This document shows positions 25,413 to 33,854 of a stretch of DNA of 34,894 nt, in pieces (the stretch's first letter is position 1; each line of letters starts with the position of its first letter). Location: contig JALEGJ010000048.1 in NCBI GenBank assembly GCA_022763115.1, positions 1 to 34,894 of the forward strand, written 5' to 3'. The notes below the pieces were generated by a model. That model saw only the letters and a program-made list of their open reading frames with translations, was not told the DNA's origin and made no database searches. A program made the translations under genes and the position numbers. Source of the DNA: Aquisalinus sp. (GTDB lineage: Bacteria; Pseudomonadota; Alphaproteobacteria; Caulobacterales; Parvularculaceae).

Positions 25413-26270
25413 GTGACCGAACAAGCAGAACTGTTAGTGGCCCGCAAGCCAACTTCTTTTGAAGAACGAGTGCGCCAGATTGGGCACCGCTTGCCTCATA
25501 ACGCGTTCGGACACAAAATCGCTTCCGTTTTATTGCGCATGGCAGGCGGGAAAAAATATATCGGTTTTGATGTGCCTGTATTTGAAACAGAAAAAGCGCG
25601 CCTGCATCCTTTTGATAACATTTGCGAGAAGCGCGTCTACATAACGCCGCAATTCTGGGACCTGCAGGAACGGCAGTTCCTGCAGAAGTATATCAAAAAT
25701 CTCTCCACGGAGGACATATACTTTCTTGATGTTGGGGCGAACGCAGGGCTTTATTCGTTATTTGCCCTCGCCGCCTGCAAACGAACAGGCAAGTCACCTC
25801 ACATCATTGCCGTAGAGCCCGACCCCACCATGCGGGGTCGAATGCAACATAACATAACAGCTTCAAACGCAGACGAGAAAGTCACTCTGTTGCCATGGGC
25901 GATTACAGGCCAGGCGGAAGAAGTCACCTTACTATTAAACCTGAAAAGCCGTGGTATGAGCCACATCGGCGCAGCAAATGGTGATGCAGGACAGCAAACT
26001 GTCACCGTTCCCGGACACCCGCTGCTAGACATTTATTCTGAGCAAAATTGGCCGCGAATAGATATTCTCAAAATAGACATTGAAGGGGCAGAATATCCGG
26101 CGCTGGAGGCGTTTTATCGCGATGCCGCGCCCTCACAGAAACCGGGACTTATCCTGATCGAGATCTCACATGAAGACGACGAAAAGTCAGCTTACACCTT
26201 ATGTCTGGAAAACGGTTACGAAGTAGCCTTTAGCAACAGCCTCAATGCTATTTTGGTGCGCAAGGGTTAA
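25413..26270 (+). CDS. FkbM-family methyltransferase
   Basis: A 285-residue protein with the FkbM-family SAM-binding start YFLDVGANAGLYS (Asp near 106), the following AVEPDP acid, and the later KIDIEGAEYPAL motif that is diagnostic for FkbM proteins. Family members O-methylate sugars or hydroxyl groups on glycans and natural products. It begins with GTG 25413; GAGGA at 25401-25405, inside the end of the glycosyltransferase gene, is its ribosome binding site. Co-transcription with that gene suggests methylation of a surface glycan. Confidence 0.9.
   Translation: MTEQAELLVARKPTSFEERVRQIGHRLPHNAFGHKIASVLLRMAGGKKYIGFDVPVFETEKARLHPFDNICEKRVYITPQFWDLQERQFLQKYIKNLSTEDIYFLDVGANAGLYSLFALAACKRTGKSPHIIAVEPDPTMRGRMQHNITASNADEKVTLLPWAITGQAEEVTLLLNLKSRGMSHIGAANGDAGQQTVTVPGHPLLDIYSEQNWPRIDILKIDIEGAEYPALEAFYRDAAPSQKPGLILIEISHEDDEKSAYTLCLENGYEVAFSNSLNAILVRKG
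25662..25685. repeat. perfect 10-base inverted repeat inside the FkbM gene
   Basis: Arms CTGCAGGAAC (25662-25671) and GTTCCTGCAG (25676-25685) flank GGCA. It encodes residues LQERQFLQ of the methyltransferase, so it may be coincidental, but the arms are perfect and each contains a CTGCAG palindrome. Confidence 0.6.
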
Positions 26271-26278
26271 GGCAAGCC

Positions 26279-27175
26279 ATGTCGCATGATTTTGCTCCCG
26301 ACCAGCGCAATGAAAGCATACTGATAGATATCAACGGAGAATTGTTTCCCCGTGATCAGGCAAGGGTTTCCGTTTTTGACTCAGGCTTCATGCTGGGGGA
26401 CGGTGTTTGGGAAGGCTTGCGCGCCCACAAGGGCAAGATCGCCTTTCTCGACAAGCACTTTGACAGGTTGTGGGAAGGGGCCAAGGCCCTTGATTTTACC
26501 CTACCGCTCTCGCGTTCGGAACTATCACAACGGCTATATAAGTGCCTTGCGGCAAATAATATGTCCGATCACGTACATATTCGCCTCATGGTCACACGCG
26601 GGACGCGCTCGACGCCCTATCAGGATCCACGCGTCACCATCACACCGCCGACCATCGTCATTATTCCGGAATACAAAAAACCGGTTGCGCGTAAGGAGGG
26701 CCTGTCCCTTTTTACGGTTCATGTGCGGCGTGGTTTTCCCGATGTGCAGGACCAGAAGCTGAACTCCCATTCCAAGATCAATTGTATCACCGCCTGCATT
26801 CAGGCAACCAAAGCCGGAGCAGACGAAGCCCTGATGCTCGACCCGCATGGATTTGTTGCGACATGCAACTCCACGCATTTCTTTATTGTGCGCAAAGGTG
26901 AATTATGGACCTCAACCGGTGATTACTGCCTGGGCGGCATAACCCGATCAGTGGTGCTGGAACTCGCACGTGAAAATAGCATTCCGGCGCTTGAGAAGAA
27001 TTTCTCCCTGACAGATGTCTATGGTGCAGAGGAAGCATTCGTCACCGGCACATTTGCCGGGCTTACCCCGGTGAAGCAGGTAGACGGCCGCCTCATTGGC
27101 GACGGCTCAAACAGGCCTGTCATGAAACGTCTACAGCAACTGTACCTTGGCCGGATTGAGGCCGAAGCCGGATAA
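26279..27175 (+). CDS. class-IV PLP aminotransferase (branched-chain / D-amino-acid type)
   Basis: A 298-residue fold-type IV enzyme. The PLP lysine is Lys166 in LNSHSKINCITA. DSGFMLGDGVWEGLRA carries the N-terminal family signature, EAFVTGTFAGLTPV the phosphate-binding loop, and DEALMLDPHGFVATCNSTHFF the other conserved block. It could be a branched-chain aminotransferase (IlvE-like) or a D-amino-acid transaminase; the residues seen do not settle which. It begins eight bases after the FkbM gene with AAGG upstream, so it sits in the same operon. Confidence 0.88.
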   Translation: MSHDFAPDQRNESILIDINGELFPRDQARVSVFDSGFMLGDGVWEGLRAHKGKIAFLDKHFDRLWEGAKALDFTLPLSRSELSQRLYKCLAANNMSDHVHIRLMVTRGTRSTPYQDPRVTITPPTIVIIPEYKKPVARKEGLSLFTVHVRRGFPDVQDQKLNSHSKINCITACIQATKAGADEALMLDPHGFVATCNSTHFFIVRKGELWTSTGDYCLGGITRSVVLELARENSIPALEKNFSLTDVYGAEEAFVTGTFAGLTPVKQVDGRLIGDGSNRPVMKRLQQLYLGRIEAEAG

Positions 27176-27273
27176 CCTTTCCCTGGCCACTGACTTACCC
27201 AGCGCAAGTGACTACCCCTTCGCACGGGCTTGTTTTTGGGGTATGGGCGCTGTCTGGCTAAGGACGATTTTAG

Positions 27274-28437
27274 ATGACTGTTTCGCTTGATCTCGACACC
27301 GCGGCACGCAACCTGCCTGATGCGCCAAAGGGCCTGATCGGGCTGACTCGCGCGAAAATGGCCACGCAGCTAAGTGATGATTTAGGCCTGGACGCGAAAC
27401 AGGCCCGAATGCGCACCAGTCAGATCTTCCGATGGCTCTACAATTTCGGAGTCACTGATTTTGACAGTATGTCTAATGTTTCCAAGGGCTTAAAGGCATC
27501 GTTGACGCAGCGGTATGGCCAGCTCTCGGAGACAGCTCGCCCCGAAATAACCGAACGACAGGTCTCCGCTGATGGCACCCGGAAGTATCTCCTGCGCTTT
27601 GCGCCGGGTATTGAAGCAGAGTGCGTATTCATCCCTGATGTGGGTCGCTCTGGTGCCTTGTGTGTGTCTTCTCAGGTCGGCTGCACGCTGAATTGCACCT
27701 TCTGCCACACAGGCACACAGAAATTAGTACGCAACCTCACCCCGGCCGAGATCGTCGGGCAGGTGCTGGTGGTAAAAGACGATCTTGAAGAGTGGCCTTC
27801 AACTGAACATGGCCGCCAACTCACCAACATTGTTTTCATGGGCATGGGTGAGCCCCTCTACAATCTCGATAACGTGTCGGAGGCCATAGAGATCATTTCA
27901 GACAATGAAGGCCTTGGCATCTCGCGCCGCCGGATAACCGTTTCCACTTCGGGCATTGTTCCGGTAATGGAACGACTTGGTGAAGAGACACAAGCCATGC
28001 TTGCAATCTCTCTTCATGCCACCAACGACGATTTACGCGACATTCTGGTGCCGATTAACAGAAAATACCCGCTGGAGCAGCTTCTGGAGGCCTGCCGCAC
28101 CTATCCAGGTGTTTCCAATGCCCGGCGCATAACCTTTGAATATGTCATGTTGAAGGGCGTGAATGACTCAAAAGCGGAGGCAAGGAAGCTCGTTTCGCTT
28201 CTCAAAGGAATACCGGCAAAGATAAACCTTATCCCCTTCAACCCATGGCCGGGAGCACCTTACGAATGCTCTGACTGGGAGACGATTGAAGAGTTTGCCG
28301 ACATTGTGAACAGGGCTGGCTATGCATCACCGATCCGCACCCCACGCGGTCGCGACATCGCTGCCGCCTGCGGGCAGTTAAAAACCGAGAGCGTCAAGCA
28401 ACGCGCGAGTGACCGCCGCAAAGCAGCCCTTACCTGA
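27274..28437 (+). CDS. rlmN: dual-specificity 23S rRNA/tRNA adenine-C2 methyltransferase
   Basis: A 387-residue radical-SAM enzyme that methylates A2503 of 23S rRNA and A37 of some tRNAs. The Fe-S motif is Cys137-x3-Cys141-x2-Cys144 ([13 protein letters not shown]). The methyl-carrying cysteines appear conserved, Cys130 in LCVSSQVGC and Cys366 in [15 protein letters not shown] and the [12 protein letters not shown] stretch match the family. The N-terminal accessory domain (about 20-100) includes QIFRWLY. The gap before it (98 bases) holds only a weak TACCCC/GGGGTA inverted repeat. Its 3' end overlaps the convergent next gene by eight bases. Confidence 0.96.
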   Translation: MTVSLDLDTAARNLPDAPKGLIGLTRAKMATQLSDDLGLDAKQARMRTSQIFRWLYNFGVTDFDSMSNVSKGLKASLTQRYGQLSETARPEITERQVSADGTRKYLLRFAPGIEAECVFIPDVGRSGALCVSSQVGCTLNCTFCHTGTQKLVRNLTPAEIVGQVLVVKDDLEEWPSTEHGRQLTNIVFMGMGEPLYNLDNVSEAIEIISDNEGLGISRRRITVSTSGIVPVMERLGEETQAMLAISLHATNDDLRDILVPINRKYPLEQLLEACRTYPGVSNARRITFEYVMLKGVNDSKAEARKLVSLLKGIPAKINLIPFNPWPGAPYECSDWETIEEFADIVNRAGYASPIRTPRGRDIAAACGQLKTESVKQRASDRRKAALT

Positions 28438-29023
28438 TCGCCTTGCCGCGATAGGCATTCATGACGCGAGCAAGGTCTTCTGCCTCCAGCTTGCCATAAA
28501 CGGCGTTGATGGTGATCTTGCTCGTATCTTCCTGAATCAGGTGCTTTGAGATAATGTCCTGCTGTTCGGTCGGGATATAGGTAATGACCTGAGAGATCAG
28601 GAAAGCGCCGCTTTCCACTTCAAAAGTCGTCGTGTCCTTCCAGAGCACCTTTTCTTCCATCGACCCCTGTATCTTGAACCCCTCAAGGTCCAGCAGGAGG
28701 TCATCCGGCGCAAAGCGTTCAACGATGAAACTTATCAACGGCGAGATAAGCAGCGCGATTGCCGGACCAAGCAAAAAGTCAAAATCAAATTCAAAGTCCT
28801 CAAGGCCACCATCTTCAAAAAACACAGTGAAGCCAAGCGTCACCAGAAGACCAAGAAGAGCCGCCCCGACCAGAATGAAAATTGCGCGCGTATCTTTCTT
28901 GAGGACCAGTGTGTCGGGCAGCATGTCCGGCTGGAAGCCGTAAATGCGCAGCGTCTCCACTTCTTCAGAGAAAGAGCGATTGAGTGCGAGACGCGCACGA
29001 TCAAAGAATGACTTGTCGGTCAT
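28430..29023 (-). CDS. membrane protein with probable PH-like C-terminal domain
   Basis: A 197-residue protein. Residues 1-45 are cytoplasmic, and two hydrophobic segments follow (about 47-68 and 86-102), separated by an acidic loop ([14 protein letters not shown]). The C-terminal 90 residues are soluble and beta-rich ([33 protein letters not shown]), suggesting a bacterial PH-like or YcxB-like domain. This is an inference from pattern, not a recognised family. It ends in an eight-base overlap with convergent rlmN and lies 62 bases downstream of alkB, so it may be expressed from the alkB promoter. Confidence 0.6.
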   Translation of the reverse strand: MTDKSFFDRARLALNRSFSEEVETLRIYGFQPDMLPDTLVLKKDTRAIFILVGAALLGLLVTLGFTVFFEDGGLEDFEFDFDFLLGPAIALLISPLISFIVERFAPDDLLLDLEGFKIQGSMEEKVLWKDTTTFEVESGAFLISQVITYIPTEQQDIISKHLIQEDTSKITINAVYGKLEAEDLARVMNAYRGKAIR

Positions 29024-29085
29024 GGTGAGGAAACCCCAAACTCTGCTGGAGTTTACCGCGAAAAATTACCGGGATCACCAGATAA

Positions 29086-30276
29086 TCAAGCTGTGGCCGC
29101 GTTTTCTGTCTGGCCATACCGCTGACAAAGTCGCTCTTTTGCCTTCGGGCAGACATTGACACGTGTAATGTCCCCCTTGGCCCAAGTCATGACCTTTGGG
29201 TCCATAGTTTTGAACCACAGCGGCGGTATGGCTGCCAAGGCAAGGCATCCCGGGTAACCTGACGGAAGCCTTGGCAGGTCCGGGAAATTGCGCAGCGCCT
29301 GGTATGGCCGCATTGGATTGGCATGATGGTCCGAATGCCGCTGCAAGTGAATTTGCGTCAGATTCGAAACGATATGATTCGTGTTCCATGAGTGATGCGG
29401 TTGGCAGGGCTCATATTTGCCATTCTCGCGCTTCTGCCTGAGCAGGCCATAATGCTCGATGTAATTGACCTGCGTCAGGCCATACCAGCTGATGAAATGA
29501 TGCGCGATAATGAATGGCAGGACAGCCCATCCAACCCAGGCAACCAGAGCAAGCGCAATCACTGTGGTCAGCGCATAAACCTGCAGGATTTCATTTTCCC
29601 AGTGGAACAACGGCAGTCCCTTGTTGCGCAAGCGCTTGGCCTCGTGTGCCCAACCACCTTTGAAAGCCCCCGGCAGCTCCCGCAGGGCAAAGGCATAAAC
29701 ACTTTCCCCCATGCGACCAGAGGCGCAATCCTCCGGTGTTGAGACATGCACATGATGGCCGCGATTATGCTCGACAGTAAAATGGCCGTATCCGACCACG
29801 CCCAGCGCCATCTTGGCCATGAAGCGGTTCAGCTTATCAGTCTTATGCCCGAGTTCGTGTCCAAGGTTGATCGCATTACCGTTCAACGTACCGACACCAA
29901 GCAACAGCATGATAATGGCCCAGACGGGAAGATCCTGCGTGCCAACAAACCAGACAGTCGCAATGAACATGATATAATGGAGCGGGATATGGGAATAAGC
30001 GACCTGATCGTAAAATTTGTCAGCGCTCATTGCAGGCACAACATCCTCCGGCGGGTTGTGCGGATCCTCCCCGACGATCCAGTCCATGAACGGGATGAAC
30101 GCAAAAACGAAAAGAAAGGGAATAAGAACCACAGCAGGGTTCTTTTCGAGTACGAAATAAAGCAAGAATGTGAGTATCGGCACCAGAACGAAGAGGTGCC
30201 CGGTGAACCAGAGCCAGCGCTTTCCATCACGATAAGAAACCTGGCTGCCATCTTCTTTTGTGGCTGTGAATTGCAT
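29086..30276 (-). CDS. alkB: alkane 1-monooxygenase
   Basis: A 396-residue integral-membrane di-iron hydroxylase that converts n-alkanes to 1-alkanols using rubredoxin as electron donor. The three histidine boxes are complete: HELGHK (140-145), EHNRGHH (169-175) and LQRHSDHH (311-318). The additional NYIEHYGL (271-278) is diagnostic of AlkB against fatty-acid desaturases. About six membrane helices precede and separate the boxes. ATG 30276 was chosen because AGGGAGA lies six bases upstream; a TTG 24 bases earlier is in frame. No rubredoxin or alcohol dehydrogenase gene is in the window. It is divergent from a TetR regulator with an operator in the -35 region. Confidence 0.96.
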   Translation of the reverse strand: MQFTATKEDGSQVSYRDGKRWLWFTGHLFVLVPILTFLLYFVLEKNPAVVLIPFLFVFAFIPFMDWIVGEDPHNPPEDVVPAMSADKFYDQVAYSHIPLHYIMFIATVWFVGTQDLPVWAIIMLLLGVGTLNGNAINLGHELGHKTDKLNRFMAKMALGVVGYGHFTVEHNRGHHVHVSTPEDCASGRMGESVYAFALRELPGAFKGGWAHEAKRLRNKGLPLFHWENEILQVYALTTVIALALVAWVGWAVLPFIIAHHFISWYGLTQVNYIEHYGLLRQKRENGKYEPCQPHHSWNTNHIVSNLTQIHLQRHSDHHANPMRPYQALRNFPDLPRLPSGYPGCLALAAIPPLWFKTMDPKVMTWAKGDITRVNVCPKAKERLCQRYGQTENAATA

Positions 30277-30300
30277 CGAAGTCTCCCTATTAATAAGCAA

Positions 30301-30329
30301 AGCATAGCATGGAATGTTGTCAATGACAA
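30301..30329 (-). promoter_or_regulatory. predicted alkB promoter
   Basis: Read on the minus strand, TTGTCA (30329-30324) and TATGCT (30306-30301) are 17 bases apart. The -35 lies inside the TetR-type palindrome, so a bound repressor would block polymerase. The resulting leader is about 20 bases and retains the AGGGAGA ribosome binding site. Confidence 0.5.
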
Positions 30330-30333
30330 CATT
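30313..30333. promoter_or_regulatory. TetR-type operator between alkB and its regulator
   Basis: Arms AATGTTGTC (30313-30321) and GACAACATT (30325-30333) are perfect inverted repeats around a 3-base spacer. The size suits a TetR dimer. It overlaps the predicted alkB -35 box and lies 22 bases from the regulator ATG, so both genes may be repressed from it. Confidence 0.65.
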
Positions 30334-30355
30334 TGAGTCAGGAGCCCATTACAAA

Positions 30356-30952
30356 ATGCCATCTACAAGTTACCATCATGGCAATTTGCCTGAGGCTCTC
30401 ATCGACAGGGCTGCTGATGTCATTGGCGAGAAAGGTGTTGAGGGCATCTCGTTACGCAGCCTCGCCCGCGATCTTGGCGTGTCGCACGCAGCACCATCGC
30501 GCCATTTCCCAACCAAGGCAGACCTGCTCGCAGCAGTCGTGCGTAAAGGGTACGAACGCATGACTGAAGCAACAATGCGGGCAGGTGATAAAGCTGGCGA
30601 TAATCCGGTTCTGCGGCTCAATCTGATCGTTAAATGCGGCATACGATGGGCGATTGAAAATCGCTCATATTACCTGGCCCTGATGAACCCTGATGTCCGG
30701 CATTTCGCAGACGATGACCTGAAAGCCGCGCTCAGCGATTACTACGCCATGCTGACTCAGGCAGCGACAGATGCACAATCATCAGGATTGTTCGAGGACA
30801 CGCCGACGCAGCCGGCTTTGCTGCATGGTTTCGCAGCCGTAATGGGTGCGCAGATGATTTTCACTGATGACCTTATCAGCAAAACCGTGGGTGGCGTCAG
30901 CGATGAATTAATAGACGAGATCGCCGACCTGATCGTACCGCTTGAAAAATAG
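30356..30952 (+). CDS. TetR-family transcriptional regulator
   Basis: A 198-residue protein from ATG 30356, with GGAG at 30341-30344 upstream. The N-terminal DNA-binding domain (about 10-57) has the TetR helix-turn-helix GVEGISLRSLARDLGVSHAAPSRHFPTKADLLAAV. The C-terminal three quarters is the helical ligand domain, of a type that senses small hydrophobic molecules in related regulators. An upstream in-frame start (30314) would begin inside the operator and is rejected. Divergence from alkB and the shared palindrome make alkB the probable target. The inducer is unknown; an alkane or its alcohol or fatty acid product is plausible. Confidence 0.9.
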   Translation: MPSTSYHHGNLPEALIDRAADVIGEKGVEGISLRSLARDLGVSHAAPSRHFPTKADLLAAVVRKGYERMTEATMRAGDKAGDNPVLRLNLIVKCGIRWAIENRSYYLALMNPDVRHFADDDLKAALSDYYAMLTQAATDAQSSGLFEDTPTQPALLHGFAAVMGAQMIFTDDLISKTVGGVSDELIDEIADLIVPLEK

Positions 30953-30960
30953 TCTAAAAA

Positions 30961-30992
30961 CTTATGGGCCCCCTTCAGCCATGGCCTATAAG
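30961..30992. repeat. hairpin-forming inverted repeat between tetR and argG
   Basis: CTTATGGGCC (30961-30970) can pair with GGCCTATAAG (30983-30992) through ten base pairs, one being G-U, around a 12-base loop. It begins about nine bases after the tetR stop. A T-run follows only on the minus strand, where no gene needs it. It may end tetR transcription weakly or affect the argG leader; function undecided. Confidence 0.5.
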
Positions 30993-31035
30993 CGCATCTC
31001 AGATATAGAAAAATTGAGAGCGATACAGAAAAGAC

Positions 31036-32247
31036 ATGGACAAGAAAGACATCAACAAGGTTGTGCTGGCCTATTCAGGCGGTTTGGACACGTCTGTCAT
31101 CCTGAAATGGTTGCAGGTAGAATACGACTGTGAGGTCGTCACCTTCACCGCTGATCTCGGTCAGGGCGAGGAGTTGGAGCCAGCACGCAAAAAGGCGGAG
31201 CAGGCTGGCGTAAAGGACATTTTTATCGAGGACCTGCGCGAGGAATTTGTGCGCGATTACGTCTTCCCGATGTTCCGCGCGAATGCCGTTTATGAAGGAC
31301 TATACCTGCTCGGCACGTCCATTGCCCGACCACTGATTGCAAAAAGACTGGTGCAGATCGCCGAGGCAACAGGCGCGGATGCCATTTCCCACGGGGCAAC
31401 CGGCAAGGGTAATGACCAGGTACGTTTTGAACTGAATGCCTACGCCCTGAACCCAAATATAAAAGTCATTGCACCTTGGCGCGAATGGGACCTGACCAGC
31501 CGCACGAAGCTGATCGACTTCGCCGAGAAGCACCAGATTACTGTACCCAAGGACAAACGCGGCGAGGCTCCGTTCTCCGTAGATGCAAACCTCCTCCACA
31601 CCTCATCGGAAGGAAAGGTGCTGGAAGACCCGGCAGAGCCGGCACCGGATTACGTCTACTCCCGCACTGTTGATCCTGTAGACGCACCGGATCAGCCAGA
31701 GATTATTGAAGTCGGGTTTACCAAAGGTGATGCCACCTCGATCAATGGAGAGGTCCTTTCGCCTGCGGAACTATTGAGCAAACTCAACGAATATGGCCGC
31801 AAACACGGCATTGGTCGACTGGACCTGGTCGAGAACCGATTTGTCGGTATGAAGTCACGCGGCATCTACGAGACACCCGGCGGCACGATCTTGCTTGCCG
31901 CCCATCGCGGGATTGAACAGATCACACTGGATCGTGGCGCTGCACATCTGAAAGATGAGCTGATGCCGCGTTATGCCGAGCTGATCTATAATGGCTTCTG
32001 GTTCGCGCCGGAGCGGGAGATGCTGCAAGCCGCCATCGACCATAGTCAGGAAAACGTCACCGGCTGGGTCAAGGTCCAGCTTTATAAGGGATCGGCGAAT
32101 ATCGTCGGCCGCGAAAGCCCTAAATCGCTCTACTCGGAAGCACATGTGACTTTCGAGGAAGACGCGGGCGCCTATGACCAGAAGGACGCAGAAGGCTTTA
32201 TCCGCCTCAACGCCCTGCGTCTGAAATTACTGGGGCAGCAAAAATAA
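31036..32247 (+). CDS. argG: argininosuccinate synthase
   Basis: A 403-residue cytosolic enzyme joining citrulline and aspartate with ATP in arginine synthesis. AYSGGLDTS (12-20) is the ATP pyrophosphatase loop. [22 protein letters not shown] and APWREW are conserved family blocks. Length matches the normal bacterial enzyme. It starts at ATG 31036 with only weak complementarity to 16S rRNA upstream (GAAAAGA). argH is not in the window. Confidence 0.97.
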   Translation: MDKKDINKVVLAYSGGLDTSVILKWLQVEYDCEVVTFTADLGQGEELEPARKKAEQAGVKDIFIEDLREEFVRDYVFPMFRANAVYEGLYLLGTSIARPLIAKRLVQIAEATGADAISHGATGKGNDQVRFELNAYALNPNIKVIAPWREWDLTSRTKLIDFAEKHQITVPKDKRGEAPFSVDANLLHTSSEGKVLEDPAEPAPDYVYSRTVDPVDAPDQPEIIEVGFTKGDATSINGEVLSPAELLSKLNEYGRKHGIGRLDLVENRFVGMKSRGIYETPGGTILLAAHRGIEQITLDRGAAHLKDELMPRYAELIYNGFWFAPEREMLQAAIDHSQENVTGWVKVQLYKGSANIVGRESPKSLYSEAHVTFEEDAGAYDQKDAEGFIRLNALRLKLLGQQK

Positions 32248-32305
32248 GAAGATCGCTATTTCGACGCTTGTAGATGCGCCCCATATAATCTGAAGGAGGA
32301 GACTT

Positions 32306-33160
32306 ATGATCTCCCTTGAAGACATCAGCTATACTTATCCTCGCGGGCAAGGCTCGACGCTCTCCGGCCTGACGCTTGATGTAAAAGATGGTGAGATTTT
32401 CGGCCTGCTTGGGCCATCCGGTTCGGGCAAGTCAACAACCCAGAAAATCAGTATGGGCCTCTTGCGCGGATTTAGCGGCAGGGCGTCTGTCTTTGGTCAA
32501 CCGGTTGGCAGTATGGGGCGTGACTTTTTCAACCGCATCGGTGTCTCTTTTGAACTGCCAACGCTTTATTTGCGACTGACCGCGCTGGAAAATCTGAAAC
32601 TCTACGCTGCTCTTTACAAGGGGCCGGCACGCGATCCGATCGAACTGCTAACGCTTGTAGGGCTGGAAAAAGACGCCGACAAACGCGTTGCCGACTTCTC
32701 CAAAGGCATGAAGATGCGGTTAAATCTGTGCCGGGCTCTGATTAACGACCCTGATCTTCTCTTTCTTGATGAGCCGACAACCGGACAGGACCCGGCACGC
32801 GCCCGTCTCACGCGCGATCTGATCCGCCAGCTGAAGAAACAGGGAAAAACTATTTTCCTGACGACGCACAATATGGCGGAGGCAGATGACGTTTGTGATC
32901 GTGTCGGTTTCCTCGTCAATGGCCGCGCAGATATCATCGACGCACCCGCCAGCCTGAAGCAAAAATATGGTCAGCGCGTGCTCGAAGTCACAACCACAGA
33001 GCAAACCGGTCTGGCGAAGCAGACATTTCCCATGGAAATGCTCGACAAAAACGAAGCGTTTCTCGAACTTCTCCAGTCCGGCAAAATCGACACCATGCAC
33101 ACGCTTGAAGCAAGCCTCGATGACGTCTTTATCAAGGTCGCGGGAAGCGCAGATGATTGA
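32306..33160 (+). CDS. ABC exporter ATP-binding protein
   Basis: A 284-residue ATPase subunit. Walker A is GPSGSGKST (36-44), the signature is the divergent FSKGM (131-135) instead of LSGGQ, and Walker B is LLFLDEP (151-157), followed by TTHNMAEADDV with the switch histidine. The ABC signature variant and the GVSFELPTLYLRLTALENL segment resemble drug-type ABC-2 exporters such as the mycobacterial fluoroquinolone exporter. The start has AAGGAGGA seven bases upstream, the strongest ribosome binding site here. It heads a three-gene operon with two distinct permeases; substrate unknown. Confidence 0.92.
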   Translation: MISLEDISYTYPRGQGSTLSGLTLDVKDGEIFGLLGPSGSGKSTTQKISMGLLRGFSGRASVFGQPVGSMGRDFFNRIGVSFELPTLYLRLTALENLKLYAALYKGPARDPIELLTLVGLEKDADKRVADFSKGMKMRLNLCRALINDPDLLFLDEPTTGQDPARARLTRDLIRQLKKQGKTIFLTTHNMAEADDVCDRVGFLVNGRADIIDAPASLKQKYGQRVLEVTTTEQTGLAKQTFPMEMLDKNEAFLELLQSGKIDTMHTLEASLDDVFIKVAGSADD

Positions 33161-33854
33161 TCGTCTGACCATGCTGATCCGTCATGATGTGCGTCTTCAA
33201 TGGCGTTACGGCATACTCGCAGCGTACAGTGTTGTTATCATTATGACCGGCGGCCTGATCTGGCTCTTGCGAGATGCAATGCCCGGATGGTTCATCAGTC
33301 TGGTGATTTTCACGGACAACGCACCTGTCGGTTTTTTCTTCCTTGGTGGATTGCTCATGCTGGAGCGGGCCGAAAACGTCCGCGACACACTTGCCGTCAC
33401 ACCAGTATCGGCAAGCGAATACCTGGCATCAAAGTTACTGACTTTTCTGGCTCTCTCGCTCGCAGCTGTGACAGTTGTTGGTATCGCCAGCGGCAAATCC
33501 GTCAATTGGCCTCTGTTTCTTGTCGCCGCAACTATTACAGCCGTTTTCTATCTTGGGCTTGGAACATTTGTCGCATCACGGACGAAAACAGTCACAGGCT
33601 ACATCACTTCTTCTGTTATCTGGTTTCTGCCTTTGCTATTGCCCGCCGGGGTTGCATTTCTCGACCCTATGCCCCTGTGGCTTGCTGTCCTGCCGACAGC
33701 TGCGCAATTAGACCTGATCCTTGCGGCGCTTGATGGCGAGAATGTCTCGATTGCGCGGCTTTTGGTACTGATGCTTTCGGCAGGCGGCGCTGCTGTTGCA
33801 GTGTATTACATCGGCGTCCGCTCACTGCGCACGGACTTTGGAGAGAAGTCATGA
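33153..33854 (+). CDS. ABC-2-type permease subunit, first
   Basis: A 233-residue membrane protein with about six predicted helices, beginning MIDRLTMLIRHDVRLQWRYG, a typical cytoplasmic N-terminus of ABC-2 permeases. RAENVRDTLAVTPVSASEYLASK is the conserved coupling region that contacts the ATPase. ATG 33153 lies eight bases before the end of the ATPase stop codon, so translation is coupled. It pairs with the next gene to form a heterodimeric channel. Confidence 0.85.
   Translation: MIDRLTMLIRHDVRLQWRYGILAAYSVVIIMTGGLIWLLRDAMPGWFISLVIFTDNAPVGFFFLGGLLMLERAENVRDTLAVTPVSASEYLASKLLTFLALSLAAVTVVGIASGKSVNWPLFLVAATITAVFYLGLGTFVASRTKTVTGYITSSVIWFLPLLLPAGVAFLDPMPLWLAVLPTAAQLDLILAALDGENVSIARLLVLMLSAGGAAVAVYYIGVRSLRTDFGEKS

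Noticed and set aside
27213..27243. TACCCC/GGGGTA inverted repeat upstream of rlmN
   Set aside because: Short arms and a 19-base loop; not distinguishable from chance, and no tRNA fold is present there.
29746..30336. 196-codon open frame antisense to alkB
   Set aside because: It covers the alkB histidine-box region on the other strand and the operator; no family resemblance.
32284..32289. TATAAT just before the ABC exporter operon
   Set aside because: A perfect -10 match, but there is no fitting -35 box, and transcription from it would begin inside the ribosome binding site.
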